Source: Candidatus Aminicenantota bacterium
GTDB lineage: Bacteria > Acidobacteriota > Aminicenantia > UBA2199
Assembly: GCA_016934745.1 (NCBI GenBank)
Contig: JAFGSF010000055.1
Location: 1 to 54,825 of the forward strand
DNA length: 54,825 nucleotides
Direction of reading: 5' to 3'
The translations under genes were made by a program, and so were the position numbers. Of the stretch, positions 1 through 8,640 are shown in pieces (the first letter of the stretch is position 1; every line of letters begins with the position of its first letter). The notes beneath the pieces are model-generated. The model saw only the letters and a list, made by a program, of their open reading frames with translations. It searched no databases and was not told where the DNA came from.

Positions 1-402
1 ACCTTGAAAGGAGTCGTCGATTTGGTCGAAACCGACTTCAGCATTACCGATTTCAAGACCACAACCAGCAAATGGTCGGCCGGCAAGGCCCGCAATTCAT
101 TGCAAATGACCATTTACAAGTACCTGTTCGACCGCAACTTCGGCCCTGTCCACGGCCAACTGAAATACGAAATCCTTTATGCCAAGAATGCCGCCCATGT
201 CAGGCATCAGAGCCTGAAAGTGCTTCCCGGTCCGGACGATATAGACCGCCTGCTGGTTTTGGTCAAGCATGTTGCCGAAAATATCAGCGGCGGCGTATTC
301 TATCCCAATCCCACCCCTTTCTGTGCCTTCTGTGATTTCATCGCCTTGTGCCAGATAAAAAATCCCGGCGTGGCCATGGGTAAAAAACTAAAAATAAAAT
401 GA
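1..402 (+). CDS. PD-(D/E)XK nuclease, RecB/Cas4-like C-terminal part (5' truncated by the window)
   Basis: The reading frame is open from the first base, so this is the end of a longer protein. The fragment shows the active-site pattern of the PD-(D/E)XK nuclease superfamily: G-V-V-D, then I-T-D-F-K-T about ten residues later, then the QMTIYKYLF helix carrying the conserved Q and Y. Near the C-terminus comes C-x2-C-x5-C, in PFCAFCDFIALCQ, as in the iron-sulphur staple of Cas4, AddB and RecB-like nucleases. Such domains cut or unwind DNA in recombination and repair. The upstream part, possibly a helicase, is not visible, so AddB-like, Cas4-like and stand-alone nuclease cannot be told apart. 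No CRISPR array or cas gene lies in the window. The frame ends in TGA before an AT-rich gap leading to the PilZ gene. Confidence 0.75.
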   Translation, partial: TLKGVVDLVETDFSITDFKTTTSKWSAGKARNSLQMTIYKYLFDRNFGPVHGQLKYEILYAKNAAHVRHQSLKVLPGPDDIDRLLVLVKHVAENISGGVFYPNPTPFCAFCDFIALCQIKNPGVAMGKKLKIK

Positions 403-464
403 CAACGGATTTTTTTTATTATATATATTAATCAACAGGCTTTTGAGTTGATGGAGAGTTTTTC

Positions 465-782
465 ATGGAAAAAAGAAGGGATTTGCGCTTATCGAAAAGG
501 ATTCCTGTCCGTTTCACTTACGATGGAAAATCCTTCCAGTCGATCACTGGAGATATTTCCCGTCGGGGCCTTTTTATCCAAACATCGAACTCATTTCCTT
601 CCCGCAATGGCATCAACGTTGAAATTCAGTGCAAAACCAATCCAGTGAAAATGGCTGGATTCATCGTCTGGAGCAAAAAAACATCACCGGCCACTTACCT
701 GATTTTAAGGGGCGGTATGGGCATCCAACTGCTCGATTATCAGAAACAGGAATTCCAGGCTATGCTTGACGAATCCAAGTGA
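465..782 (+). CDS. PilZ domain protein
   Basis: This 105-residue protein is essentially one PilZ domain, the cyclic-di-GMP receptor fold. The N-terminal RRDLRLSKR supplies the RxxxR element. GDISRRGLFI is the (D/N)xSxxG element, and GMGIQLLD is the usual closing strand. With no other domain it may act as a free adaptor that senses c-di-GMP, or belong to the PilZ subset that lost ligand binding. The start ATG follows GGAGAG at good spacing. An overlapping upstream start in another frame is a shadow. No diguanylate cyclase or motility operon is adjacent, so the partner is unknown. It converges on the AhpD-like gene downstream. Confidence 0.85.
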   Translation: MEKRRDLRLSKRIPVRFTYDGKSFQSITGDISRRGLFIQTSNSFPSRNGINVEIQCKTNPVKMAGFIVWSKKTSPATYLILRGGMGIQLLDYQKQEFQAMLDESK

Positions 783-824
783 TTTTCCATGGTCGATATC
801 CACGGGGAATATACCCTAAGCGCC

Positions 825-1169
825 TCACGAATGGGTTTCCATTTCCTCCAGGAAATCGACGGCACGGCGCAGGTGTGGAATCACGATCGAACCGCCCACC
901 AATAGCGCGATACTGAACGTTTCAAATATTTCGGCCCGGCTGGCTCCGGCATCTCTTGCCTGAATCAGATGATAAGCTATGCAATCGTCGCAACGCAAGA
1001 CCATGGATGCGACCAAACCAAGAAGTTCCTTGGTATGGTTATTCAGGGCGCCTGTTTGATAAACCTGGCCGTCCAGGGCAAAGAAGCGTTTGATTTCAAG
1101 ATTCCCCTGCTCCAGTATCTTTTTGTTTAACTTTTGTCTAAAGTCGATGAATTCTGCATATTTGCCCAC
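825..1169 (-). CDS. carboxymuconolactone decarboxylase / AhpD-like protein
   Basis: A 114-residue helical protein of the CMD/AhpD family. The signature is C-D-D-C-I-A-Y-H (Cys60, Cys63, His67), the CxxCxxxH redox centre of AhpD-type members, followed by the AxxAGAsraEI-like stretch (ARDAGASRAEIFE) typical of the family. Relatives act as peroxidase-linked disulfide reductases or as small decarboxylases; the paired cysteines favour a redox role. The frame extends to a TTG at 1208, but a GTG at 1169 sits 5 nt after GGAGG and starts with the usual family N-terminus, so the shorter start is preferred. It lies about 90 bp downstream of ilvE on the same strand and could be read through from it. Confidence 0.8.
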   Translation of the reverse strand: MGKYAEFIDFRQKLNKKILEQGNLEIKRFFALDGQVYQTGALNNHTKELLGLVASMVLRCDDCIAYHLIQARDAGASRAEIFETFSIALLVGGSIVIPHLRRAVDFLEEMETHS

Positions 1170-1259
1170 TTTTCCCTCCAGGCATCTGTGTGCCAAAAAG
1201 CATGTCAATCAATTTTCCAGGCGTAATTTTTGATTTTTCAGTAAACGGGCACAAAAAAA

Positions 1260-2333
1260 TCATTTGATTTGAAACACCCAGCCGTATTTATCGGGAATTT
1301 CGCCATATTGAAGGCCGATCAGCGTGTCAAAAAATTTTTGCGCCCAAGGGCCGGTGCGTTGGTCATTGATAAAATAATCCTTACCCTTGAAACCGATTTT
1401 ACCAACCGGGCTGATAACAGCAGCCGTGCCGGCCCCAAAGATTTCACTCAATTTTCCGCTTTGAATACCATCGATAATCTCTTCGATGGTGATTTTGCGC
1501 TCTTGGCTGGCAATGCCAAGCTCGGAAGCCAGCTCCAAGACAGACTTGCGGGTAATGCCGCGCAAAATGGTCCCGTCCAGGGAGGGAGTGACCAATTTAC
1601 CATCCAGAATAAAGAAAATATTCATGGCCCCGACTTCCTCGATAAAACGGTGTTCAGCGGCATCAAGCCAGAGAACCTGGCTGTACCCTTTTTGAGTGGC
1701 TTCACGCGTGGCCAGAAGGCTGCCGGCATAATTGCCGCCGGTCTTGGCTTCACCGGTCCCTCCATTGCCGACACGTGAATACGTATCACTGACCCATAAA
1801 CTGACAGGATTGAAGCCTTCCTTGAAATAAGGCCCTACCGGGGACAGGATAATGAAAAAAAGATATTCGCTCGAAGATTTAATGCCCAAAGCCGGTTCGG
1901 TGCCGATAACGGCCGGCCGAACATAGAGGCTGGCCCCCTTCTGGGTCGGTATCCAACGCTTTTCAAGCTTCAATAATTCGGCTTCGGCCTGCATGAAATC
2001 ATTTTCATCAATTTCCGGCATGCACAGGCGCCGCAGCGACCGGTTCAGGCGCCTGGCATTTTCCTGCGGCCGGAACATCAGGATGTCACCGCGTGCCGAC
2101 TGATAAGCTTTTTGACCTTCAAACACTTCCTGGCTGTAATGAAACACATTCGCCGAAGGCTGTAAAAGCAAAGGTTGATATGGCTTGATGCATGGATGGT
2201 GCCATCCTTGCTCCAATGAATATTCCATGGTGAACATATAATCGGTAAAATGACGGCCAAAAGGCAATTTCAATGGATCGTTGAACAAGGGTTTCAATTT
2301 TTCGGGTGCGATCAGTTCCAGATTAATTTTCAT
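1260..2333 (-). CDS. ilvE: branched-chain amino acid aminotransferase
   Basis: A 357-residue PLP enzyme of fold type IV, of the longer class shared with eukaryotic BCATs. Recognisable blocks are QEVFEGQKAY near residue 70, the YVRPAVIGTEPALG block, the GGNYAGSL loop, and EEVGAMNIFFIL near the cofactor. The catalytic lysine is expected in TGEAKTGGNYAGS. It swaps the amino group of Leu, Ile and Val with 2-oxoglutarate. Here it may run catabolically, feeding 2-oxo acids toward branched acyl-CoAs, because no other BCAA biosynthesis gene is nearby. The ATG follows GGGAGG. A clear promoter lies upstream (2364-2392), so this gene is expressed apart from the mpl operon. Confidence 0.93.
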   Translation of the reverse strand: MKINLELIAPEKLKPLFNDPLKLPFGRHFTDYMFTMEYSLEQGWHHPCIKPYQPLLLQPSANVFHYSQEVFEGQKAYQSARGDILMFRPQENARRLNRSLRRLCMPEIDENDFMQAEAELLKLEKRWIPTQKGASLYVRPAVIGTEPALGIKSSSEYLFFIILSPVGPYFKEGFNPVSLWVSDTYSRVGNGGTGEAKTGGNYAGSLLATREATQKGYSQVLWLDAAEHRFIEEVGAMNIFFILDGKLVTPSLDGTILRGITRKSVLELASELGIASQERKITIEEIIDGIQSGKLSEIFGAGTAAVISPVGKIGFKGKDYFINDQRTGPWAQKFFDTLIGLQYGEIPDKYGWVFQIK

Positions 2334-2363
2334 ATCAAGACCTCCCTGGCATGGATCGCTTTC

Positions 2364-2392
2364 ATTTTACTTTTTTGCTTTTTATCTGTCAA
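2364..2392 (-). promoter_or_regulatory. sigma70-type promoter of ilvE
   Basis: Read on the minus strand: TTGACA (2392-2387), 17-bp spacer, TAAAAT (2369-2364). The predicted start near 2357 leaves a short leader holding the GGGAGG ribosome site before the ATG at 2333. The -35 box is a perfect consensus match. Confidence 0.65.
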
Positions 2393-2460
2393 TATGATTG
2401 CCGATGTACGCACCACCCACCAGGAAAAACCCGTAACCATTCCAACCGAAAAGGATCGTT

Positions 2461-3858
2461 TTACTTATTAGCAGTCAGGTCCTTGGCCCAATTGGTAAAA
2501 TCGTGCACATCGCCGTTGGAAAGGAGGATAACTACCAGCGGTTGTGAAAAATCCAAGCCGGAGAGCGACTGCTGGATATCGCTGAAATTTTCAAAGACTT
2601 GGACGTTTCGGCCCATGGCTTCCAGTCTTTTTCTCAATTCGGCAACATCCAGCCGATCGCCGGCCGCAATTTTTTGCTTTTGGAAGACATCCTTGATGAT
2701 AATTTCATCCGCGGCGGCCAGGCAAACCGGCAATTTATCCTGAAAAAAATTGCGGCGCAGGCTCCAGGAGCGTGGCTCAAAAACAACAAGGATCCTGCAG
2801 CCCGGATATAAAGACGGCAGGGCTCCAAGCACGTGGGCGATGGCAGTGGGATGATGGGCGAAATCCTCCAGGAAAACAGTATTTTGCAGACTGCCGATGA
2901 CGCCCAGCCGCCGTTCCACTCCCTCGAAAGTGGACAGGGCTTTTTCAATGGCAGCCAGGGGCAAGCGTAATTCCAAAGCCAGGATGATGCCTGCAGTCAG
3001 ATTCCACACATTGTAGGGACCGGCCATGGGCGCATGAAATTTCCAGGATCGTGATTGATGTCTCAAACAAAAATCATGGCCGTTGTTCCGGGTCACTATG
3101 TCGCTGATCTGATAGTCGGCCCTGTTTTGCCCGTAAAAGATGACTGGTGTGAAGGCCTGGGCAACCGCCAGGCGCGCCATGTCATAATCATGGTTCACAA
3201 TGATCGTACCCCGTCCCGGGACCTGGTTGACCAGATTTTTAAAACTTTTTAAATACGCGGCCGCGCTCGGATAGAAATCGATATGATCATGTTCCAGGGC
3301 TGTGATGATTAAACGATCGGGGCGATACTTGAAAAACTTGGCCGTGCGGTCAAAAAAAGCCGTTTCATACTCGTCGCCCTCGGTAACAAAGTATGGGCCG
3401 TGTCCCAGCCCGTAATTGGCGGCAAAATTGAGCGGCTTGCCGCCAATGAAAAAACCGGGCCGCTTCCCGGCGACGGCCAACATGTGGGCGATGAACGAAG
3501 CGGTCGTGGTTTTGCCATGGCTGCCGGCCACGACGATCGACTCATGGCCCTTGATAAAAAACCGCTGCAGCGCCTCGGCCATGGAATAGTACTCGATGGA
3601 GCGGTCAAGGATGAATTCAACTTCGGGATTGCCGCGCCCGACCACGTTGCCTATCACGCAGAAGTCGATGTCGGCGGGAATATGGCGCTCGGAAAAACCT
3701 TCAAAAAGAGGGATATTCAACTTCTTCAACAATCCGTCCACCGGAGGATAAAAACGGGCGTCCGATCCGCATACCGTGTAGCCTTTTTTTTTAAAAAGGC
3801 CGGCCAGGGCGCTCATGCCGGTGCCGGCGATGCCGCAGAGATAAACTTTTTTCACCAT
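2461..3858 (-). CDS. mpl: UDP-N-acetylmuramate:L-Ala-gamma-D-Glu-meso-DAP ligase
   Basis: A 465-residue Mur ligase. It opens with the MurC/Mpl Rossmann motif GIAGTGMSALA, followed by GSDARFYPPV. The ATP P-loop is GSHGKTTTASF, and the EGDEYETAFFDR and EDFAHHPTAI blocks are those of Mpl rather than MurC. Mpl attaches the recycled L-Ala-gamma-D-Glu-mDAP tripeptide to UDP-MurNAc in the cytoplasm, saving three ligation steps. The chosen ATG is preceded by GGGGTGA. It overlaps the end of the LdcA gene by 7 nt, which points to translational coupling. LdcA makes the tripeptide that Mpl uses, so the pair is a recycling unit. A start six codons further upstream is possible but has no ribosome site. Confidence 0.92.
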   Translation of the reverse strand: MVKKVYLCGIAGTGMSALAGLFKKKGYTVCGSDARFYPPVDGLLKKLNIPLFEGFSERHIPADIDFCVIGNVVGRGNPEVEFILDRSIEYYSMAEALQRFFIKGHESIVVAGSHGKTTTASFIAHMLAVAGKRPGFFIGGKPLNFAANYGLGHGPYFVTEGDEYETAFFDRTAKFFKYRPDRLIITALEHDHIDFYPSAAAYLKSFKNLVNQVPGRGTIIVNHDYDMARLAVAQAFTPVIFYGQNRADYQISDIVTRNNGHDFCLRHQSRSWKFHAPMAGPYNVWNLTAGIILALELRLPLAAIEKALSTFEGVERRLGVIGSLQNTVFLEDFAHHPTAIAHVLGALPSLYPGCRILVVFEPRSWSLRRNFFQDKLPVCLAAADEIIIKDVFQKQKIAAGDRLDVAELRKRLEAMGRNVQVFENFSDIQQSLSGLDFSQPLVVILLSNGDVHDFTNWAKDLTANK

Positions 3859-4760
3859 TTCACCCCGATTTCGCAACTGAGCGGACGCGGATAAGCTTCC
3901 GTATTAATTTCGGCCTTAACCCCCAAGGGCAGCACTTGAGCGGATCCGGCATGGCCGAAAGGCATATCGTAAAGGACTGGAATACCCATGGCTCCCAGTT
4001 TTTCCCGCCAGCGTGCATAGAATATTTCTTTCTCTTCGTCGTCATGAAAGCAACTCGGGAATTCGCCCAGCAGTAACCCGCGGATACGGCGGAAAACTCC
4101 AGCCATTTCGCATTGCCATAGCATCCTGTCCAGGCGGTAGGGTCGCTCATTGATGTCCTCGAGCAGTAAAATCCTGTTTTTCACCATCGGCACATGGCGT
4201 GTTCCAAGCAGGGACACGAAATTGGACAAGCAGCCTCCGCCCAGCACCCCACGGGCGCGCCCCGAACACAGCACCCTGCCAAAAAAATTCTGCGGCAGCT
4301 GGTTGGCGGTGATCGATGCCAAGATCTGTTCCTTATCGATTGTGCCCGCGGCCATTCCGCCATAAACCATCGGCCCATAAAAAACGACCATGTGCCGCCG
4401 CTCCAACAGGTACCACAACAAGTAACTGACATCGGACGAGGCAATAACGATCTTCGGAGTATCAATCACCAGGCGTTTCAACAGCGGCAGCAGGTAGTTG
4501 GAACCATAGCCGCCGCGTCCGGCCCAGAGAGCTTTAACTTTCCGGTCGGCAAAGAAGCGCTGCAGGTCTTTCAATGTTTGTTCCGGCTCCCGTGCAAAAA
4601 AATCATTTCTGGATAAAACACCGTCAACTTCCCTGGGCTTGAAGCCCATGGCTCGCAGTGACTGCAGCCCCTGGCTGCGATAGGGCTCCTTGGCCGGCGA
4701 AGAGGGCAGGAAAATGCCGATATTTTCGCCGGGGAGCAATGGATCAGGTCTGATGAGCAT
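3852..4760 (-). CDS. ldcA: LD-carboxypeptidase (peptidase S66), muramoyltetrapeptide type
   Basis: A 302-residue member of peptidase family S66, which removes the terminal D-Ala from murein tetrapeptides. The N-terminal ENIGIFLPSSP is the family opening. The catalytic serine is in IASSDVSYLLW (about Ser109). LLLEDINERPYRLDRML carries the catalytic Glu, and MPFGHAGSAQ the catalytic His, so the Ser-Glu-His triad is complete. No signal peptide is seen, which fits a cytoplasmic recycling enzyme. The preferred ATG at 4760 lies ten bases after GAGG. An in-frame TTG three codons earlier is less likely. The gene overlaps the histidine kinase upstream (17 nt) and mpl downstream (7 nt). Confidence 0.9.
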   Translation of the reverse strand: MLIRPDPLLPGENIGIFLPSSPAKEPYRSQGLQSLRAMGFKPREVDGVLSRNDFFAREPEQTLKDLQRFFADRKVKALWAGRGGYGSNYLLPLLKRLVIDTPKIVIASSDVSYLLWYLLERRHMVVFYGPMVYGGMAAGTIDKEQILASITANQLPQNFFGRVLCSGRARGVLGGGCLSNFVSLLGTRHVPMVKNRILLLEDINERPYRLDRMLWQCEMAGVFRRIRGLLLGEFPSCFHDDEEKEIFYARWREKLGAMGIPVLYDMPFGHAGSAQVLPLGVKAEINTEAYPRPLSCEIGVKW

Positions 4761-7700
4761 GTTTGGCAAACCTCATGATGACGAGTGTCCCCTGCCCGGC
4801 AGCGGACTGGATTTCCAGTTTGCCCCGATGCAGTTCCAGAAACCGGCGGGCAATGACCAGCCCCAGCCCGGTGCCTAGGTCCTTGGAAGAAAATTCCTCG
4901 TTGGTGATGCGTTGCAGTTCCTCAACGCTGATGCCGGAACCGTTATCGCGAATGCGTACCTCCACCTCCGCTCCCTGCGGGACCATGGAGACATCTATCC
5001 GGCCATGCGTATCAGCCACGGCTTCCAGCGCGTTGGTCAACACATTGTCAAGCACCTGCTTGATTTTTTGTCGGTCGGCAACAATCTTGACAGCCTCCAT
5101 ATCAGCCACGTTGAAGCACACATGGGGATAAAGCAAACTAATTTGTGCTATGGCCTCGGTTATCAGCTCGTCAAGCAGAAAGGGTTCTGTCTTCAATTCA
5201 TCCAGTTTCGATAAATTCAGGAATCCGTAGGCCACCCGGCGCAGATGATCGGTTTCTTCGATGATGTAGCGGACGGCACTGGTGATGACCGGCTCTGCGT
5301 CACCGTCCTTGTCCTGCAGCGAGCGCATGATCTGTTCGGCCGAAAGCTTGATCGGGGTCAATGGATTTTTCACTTCATGAGCCACGCGGCGCCCAAGTTC
5401 AACCAAAGTTTTCATTCGGGCGATTTCCGAAACGTTTTTTTTCTGCTCTTTAATGCCTTCCAGCATGGCATTGAAGCCTTGAACCAGTTCCCGTAATTCG
5501 ATCTCAGCCGGCATATCCTTCAGGGGCCGGAAGCGGCCCTGGCGTACGTCTGCCATGCCCCTGTTCAAAAGGTGGATCGGGGCCACAATTTTATTGCGGA
5601 AAAAGAACGCGGCCGCCATTCCGACGACAATTAAAATAAAAAAAATGGATACCATGAAATCGAAATAGTACTGCCGGGATCTGATCAAATTGGCACTATT
5701 GGAGGCAAATTCAATATAAAAAATATAGTTGTCAGCGGCTTTAAAGTACAATCCCAGCAAATTTTCTTTTTTTTGCAGGAAAAACTGCTGATTGTTCTGA
5801 CTCAGGACACTACGAATCCCCGAATCAAGATATATTGGCAACTGCGACTGGATGATTTTTCGGTGGTTCGAAGTGTAGAGCAAAATCCCTTTTTCATAGA
5901 CACTGATATCGTTTTCCAATATCTTGCTCAGCCAAAACAAATGACTCTGGGAGATCTCGTCGCTTTCGGCCAGCAGATTGTTGATGATGTTCAGGGCCGA
6001 GCGCCCCCTTGAGTAAAGCGCTCTATTCTGCTGGGTTTCCAGGGCCTGTGAATTGAAATTCATGGAAAACATCGAGAAAACTGCCGCCGTGAGTATGGAA
6101 AGCAAAACCAGAATGGCAAAAACCTTGATGGAAAATGATTGAAAAACAAGCTGCCAGCGGAATCTTCTTATTGGTCCGGCATAGAACAGCACCATGGCCA
6201 GCAGCAGCACGCTCATTATTTTAATAAACTCTGAAAATGTCTTGAAAACGGTGTTTTTAGGATAAAATATAATGACAGTTTCGTCGCCGTTCCTGAAAAC
6301 ATAGCCATAGTAAACGACGCCCATGGCCTTAAAAATATTCCAACTGTCTGCGGTACGGATCAAAGCGGCAAGGTTTTCCACATTGATATTGGCCGGATTT
6401 TCAAGAATTCCCCCGGCAGCGTCCACCTTGAGATAACTCATGCCGGCGGCTTTGATTTTTTGGTTTAGATTGAAAATCGATGGCTGGCCATAGCCCCGTA
6501 GAATCAACTCGGCTGAATCCAGGACCTGGACCATGATATAACCGATGTAGCGTTCTCTTTCGAAGACATTGATCGTGGCCAAGGCCAGGTTCACTTTTTT
6601 ACCGAACAAATCAGCCTCGACAGCTTCAACGTGCCAAAAAGGGAAAATATCCTTTTTTTTGATGTCGATGTAGGGTATCTGGTGGGAAAAAGCATGAATC
6701 AATTTACCTTGCTGGGAAAGTACATAGAGACCGGAGGCGATTCCTTCCCGGGCCGCCAGTGTGCTTTCCCAGATCTTGGCCAATTCGTCGCCGCTGCCCT
6801 CTTTGAACAATGAAGAAAACTGAGCTTGTTGGGAATTGATTTCATAAACGATTTCACGGGCTACAAGTTTTGCATACTGGTCCTGGGCGGCAAAAATATT
6901 CTTCAGGTTTGAACTGATGAATTCCTCTTTTTCCAGCTGTGAAGTATTGACCAGGAATTGACCGATGGACAAGGTCAGCAGTGCCGCCAGTAGTGTTCTT
7001 TGCCAAAAGCGACGATCGGAAACAAGAAAAACAATAAAAACAACACTGAGCAAAAAAAGGTTGAAAATAGCAAAAGTAATAAAACGGGCATAAATAAAAA
7101 GCACAACCCCTTGCAGCGCCACAAGCGGCCATGCCCGGCGCCAGGGGACCGGTTTTAGAAATTGGCTTGACACCATGAATGGAAGCGCGTGCAGTCCGAT
7201 CAACAGCAGCAACAACCCCAGATAATTGCAGTTCAAGACAAATTCAGCGAAGGGAAAATCCACGCCATGCAGAAGGAACGCACTGAAATAAAAAACAGCA
7301 CCGGCCAGCAGGTTGAAAGACAAGAAAGCCAGGAAATTATTGGGCCGCGAGCGCTCTCGTGCGAGTCGCAGGCCGGCCAGTATCATGAAAAACAACATGA
7401 TCACCAGTTGCCAGACCGACTGCGGCGACATGAAAGATTGGGGAAAATGAATATTGGGCTTGCCAAGCCAGGCGACAAATTCCCAGGCTGCCCAAGCCAT
7501 GCCGCCCATGGCCGGCAACGGCAACCAGAACGGTTTGCGCAAAACCGGTAACACGGCGAAAAACATGAAAAAAAGCGCCGCATAAACAAGCAGTCCGTTT
7601 CTTTTTTTAAAATAATCGGAAAAATCCGCTGCTGAAAATATCAGATTGACGACGAGTTGATTTTGACTGGTCCTGAGAATATGGTTGTAATAATATCTAT

Positions 7701-8250
7701 TTTGCGCCTGATCAAAGGCAAAATCACTGCCGTCATGGTCTATCGGCTCGGGAGAATATTTCAGGCTGAATACGGCGCATGGGTATTTCCAGGCGCGCCG
7801 GATCAGGCTGGAGTCCATGTCCATGAAAAAATGCAGGTAATGGATCCGGCCGCCCAGGCGGCGGAAAAAATAAAGTTCCTGATTCTTTTTAATGAGCCGC
7901 CATTCGCCTTCGGCCATGGAAAGTGACTTGAAGAAATATATCTCGCCATAATAGAAATCGATCACACCATTCTCCGTGCTGATCAGGGCTTCTTTTTTAT
8001 CAAGATCCGCCACGGTCAATTGTCCGCTCTTGAATCGCTTAAACAGCATATCCGATCGGAGCAGATTTTTATTGATTTCCGTGCTCAGCAGCGCTTCGAC
8101 ACCGGTGCTGTTTTTTTGCAGCATGACTTCGATCGACTCAGCCGTCCGGGTGAGAGGCAGTAATTTGATATAATAAGCGGCGGCGGCCAGAAATCCTGCC
8201 AAGCAGATGCAGACTACATTTTTAAGCCGCGCAGATAATACAGTTTCCAT
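4744..8250 (-). CDS. giant membrane sensor histidine kinase (NtrY-like C-terminus)
   Basis: At 1168 residues this is far larger than most sensor kinases. A first membrane helix (about 12-30) is followed by a periplasmic stretch. Then comes a block of about eight helices (213-415), a second extracytoplasmic domain that looks Cache-like (about 435-660), two more helices, a third outer domain (about 725-850), a last helix and a HAMP-like linker. The kinase core has the H-box VAHEVKNPLTPIKLS with His958, N-box DNVLTNALEAV, and ATP-lid motifs DNGSGIS and GTGLGLVIA, all intact. The H-box wording matches NtrY-type kinases. No response regulator is adjacent. It sits between a secreted protein and ldcA-mpl, so an envelope signal is plausible. 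The ATG has no clear ribosome site and overlaps the upstream gene by 37 nt; coupling is likely. Confidence 0.85.
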   Translation of the reverse strand: METVLSARLKNVVCICLAGFLAAAAYYIKLLPLTRTAESIEVMLQKNSTGVEALLSTEINKNLLRSDMLFKRFKSGQLTVADLDKKEALISTENGVIDFYYGEIYFFKSLSMAEGEWRLIKKNQELYFFRRLGGRIHYLHFFMDMDSSLIRRAWKYPCAVFSLKYSPEPIDHDGSDFAFDQAQNRYYYNHILRTSQNQLVVNLIFSAADFSDYFKKRNGLLVYAALFFMFFAVLPVLRKPFWLPLPAMGGMAWAAWEFVAWLGKPNIHFPQSFMSPQSVWQLVIMLFFMILAGLRLARERSRPNNFLAFLSFNLLAGAVFYFSAFLLHGVDFPFAEFVLNCNYLGLLLLLIGLHALPFMVSSQFLKPVPWRRAWPLVALQGVVLFIYARFITFAIFNLFLLSVVFIVFLVSDRRFWQRTLLAALLTLSIGQFLVNTSQLEKEEFISSNLKNIFAAQDQYAKLVAREIVYEINSQQAQFSSLFKEGSGDELAKIWESTLAAREGIASGLYVLSQQGKLIHAFSHQIPYIDIKKKDIFPFWHVEAVEADLFGKKVNLALATINVFERERYIGYIMVQVLDSAELILRGYGQPSIFNLNQKIKAAGMSYLKVDAAGGILENPANINVENLAALIRTADSWNIFKAMGVVYYGYVFRNGDETVIIFYPKNTVFKTFSEFIKIMSVLLLAMVLFYAGPIRRFRWQLVFQSFSIKVFAILVLLSILTAAVFSMFSMNFNSQALETQQNRALYSRGRSALNIINNLLAESDEISQSHLFWLSKILENDISVYEKGILLYTSNHRKIIQSQLPIYLDSGIRSVLSQNNQQFFLQKKENLLGLYFKAADNYIFYIEFASNSANLIRSRQYYFDFMVSIFFILIVVGMAAAFFFRNKIVAPIHLLNRGMADVRQGRFRPLKDMPAEIELRELVQGFNAMLEGIKEQKKNVSEIARMKTLVELGRRVAHEVKNPLTPIKLSAEQIMRSLQDKDGDAEPVITSAVRYIIEETDHLRRVAYGFLNLSKLDELKTEPFLLDELITEAIAQISLLYPHVCFNVADMEAVKIVADRQKIKQVLDNVLTNALEAVADTHGRIDVSMVPQGAEVEVRIRDNGSGISVEELQRITNEEFSSKDLGTGLGLVIARRFLELHRGKLEIQSAAGQGTLVIMRFAKHAHQT

Positions 8251-8639
8251 TTGATTTCATCATTCGGATCGAGGTCGGCATCCATGAAAAGTATCAACTT
8301 GTAAATTACCTTGAATCCGGAAACCCGGTCCATAATGATCAAATTCAAGGATTGCACGGCGATGTTTTCATCAACTTGCAGTGAAGACCATTCGAGTTTC
8401 TCGGTCGTCAGTTTTTTCAAACGGATCGCGATCCGTTCAATGAATTGCTCACGGGTCAGGAACCCGCTGAGTGAAAATGGTTCTTCCAGGTCAAGGAGTA
8501 TTCGCGGCCGGCAAATCGGCTCCAAGGTCGAGAAACGGCCGTTCTGCACGGCTTCCTGGATCGGCTTCATCACCAGATAATTCTGACCGGGCGGGCTGGC
8601 CTGGGCGACCAGCAACAACAGCAGCAACTGGCGCAGCAT
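8214..8639 (-). CDS. small secreted protein of unknown function
   Basis: A 141-residue protein with a short, very hydrophobic N-terminus (MLRQLLLLLLVAQA) that reads as a signal peptide, leaving about 125 residues outside the cytoplasm. The mature part alternates helices and strands (SGFLTREQFIERIA, then FKVIYKLILFMD, then IKWKLYYLRGL). This pattern recalls the NTF2/DUF4783-like small cone folds, but no motif settles it. The ATG begins one base after the apt stop codon and the gene's end overlaps the giant kinase. It is therefore sandwiched in one transcript and may be a periplasmic partner of that kinase; this is inference from position only. Confidence 0.6.
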   Translation of the reverse strand: MLRQLLLLLLVAQASPPGQNYLVMKPIQEAVQNGRFSTLEPICRPRILLDLEEPFSLSGFLTREQFIERIAIRLKKLTTEKLEWSSLQVDENIAVQSLNLIIMDRVSGFKVIYKLILFMDADLDPNDEIKWKLYYLRGLKM

Positions 8640-8640
8640 C

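Noticed and set aside
1..402. Cas4-like nuclease as a hint of CRISPR
   Set aside because: No repeat-spacer array and no cas1/cas2 in the window; the same fold and cysteine cluster occur in RecB/AddB-type repair proteins.
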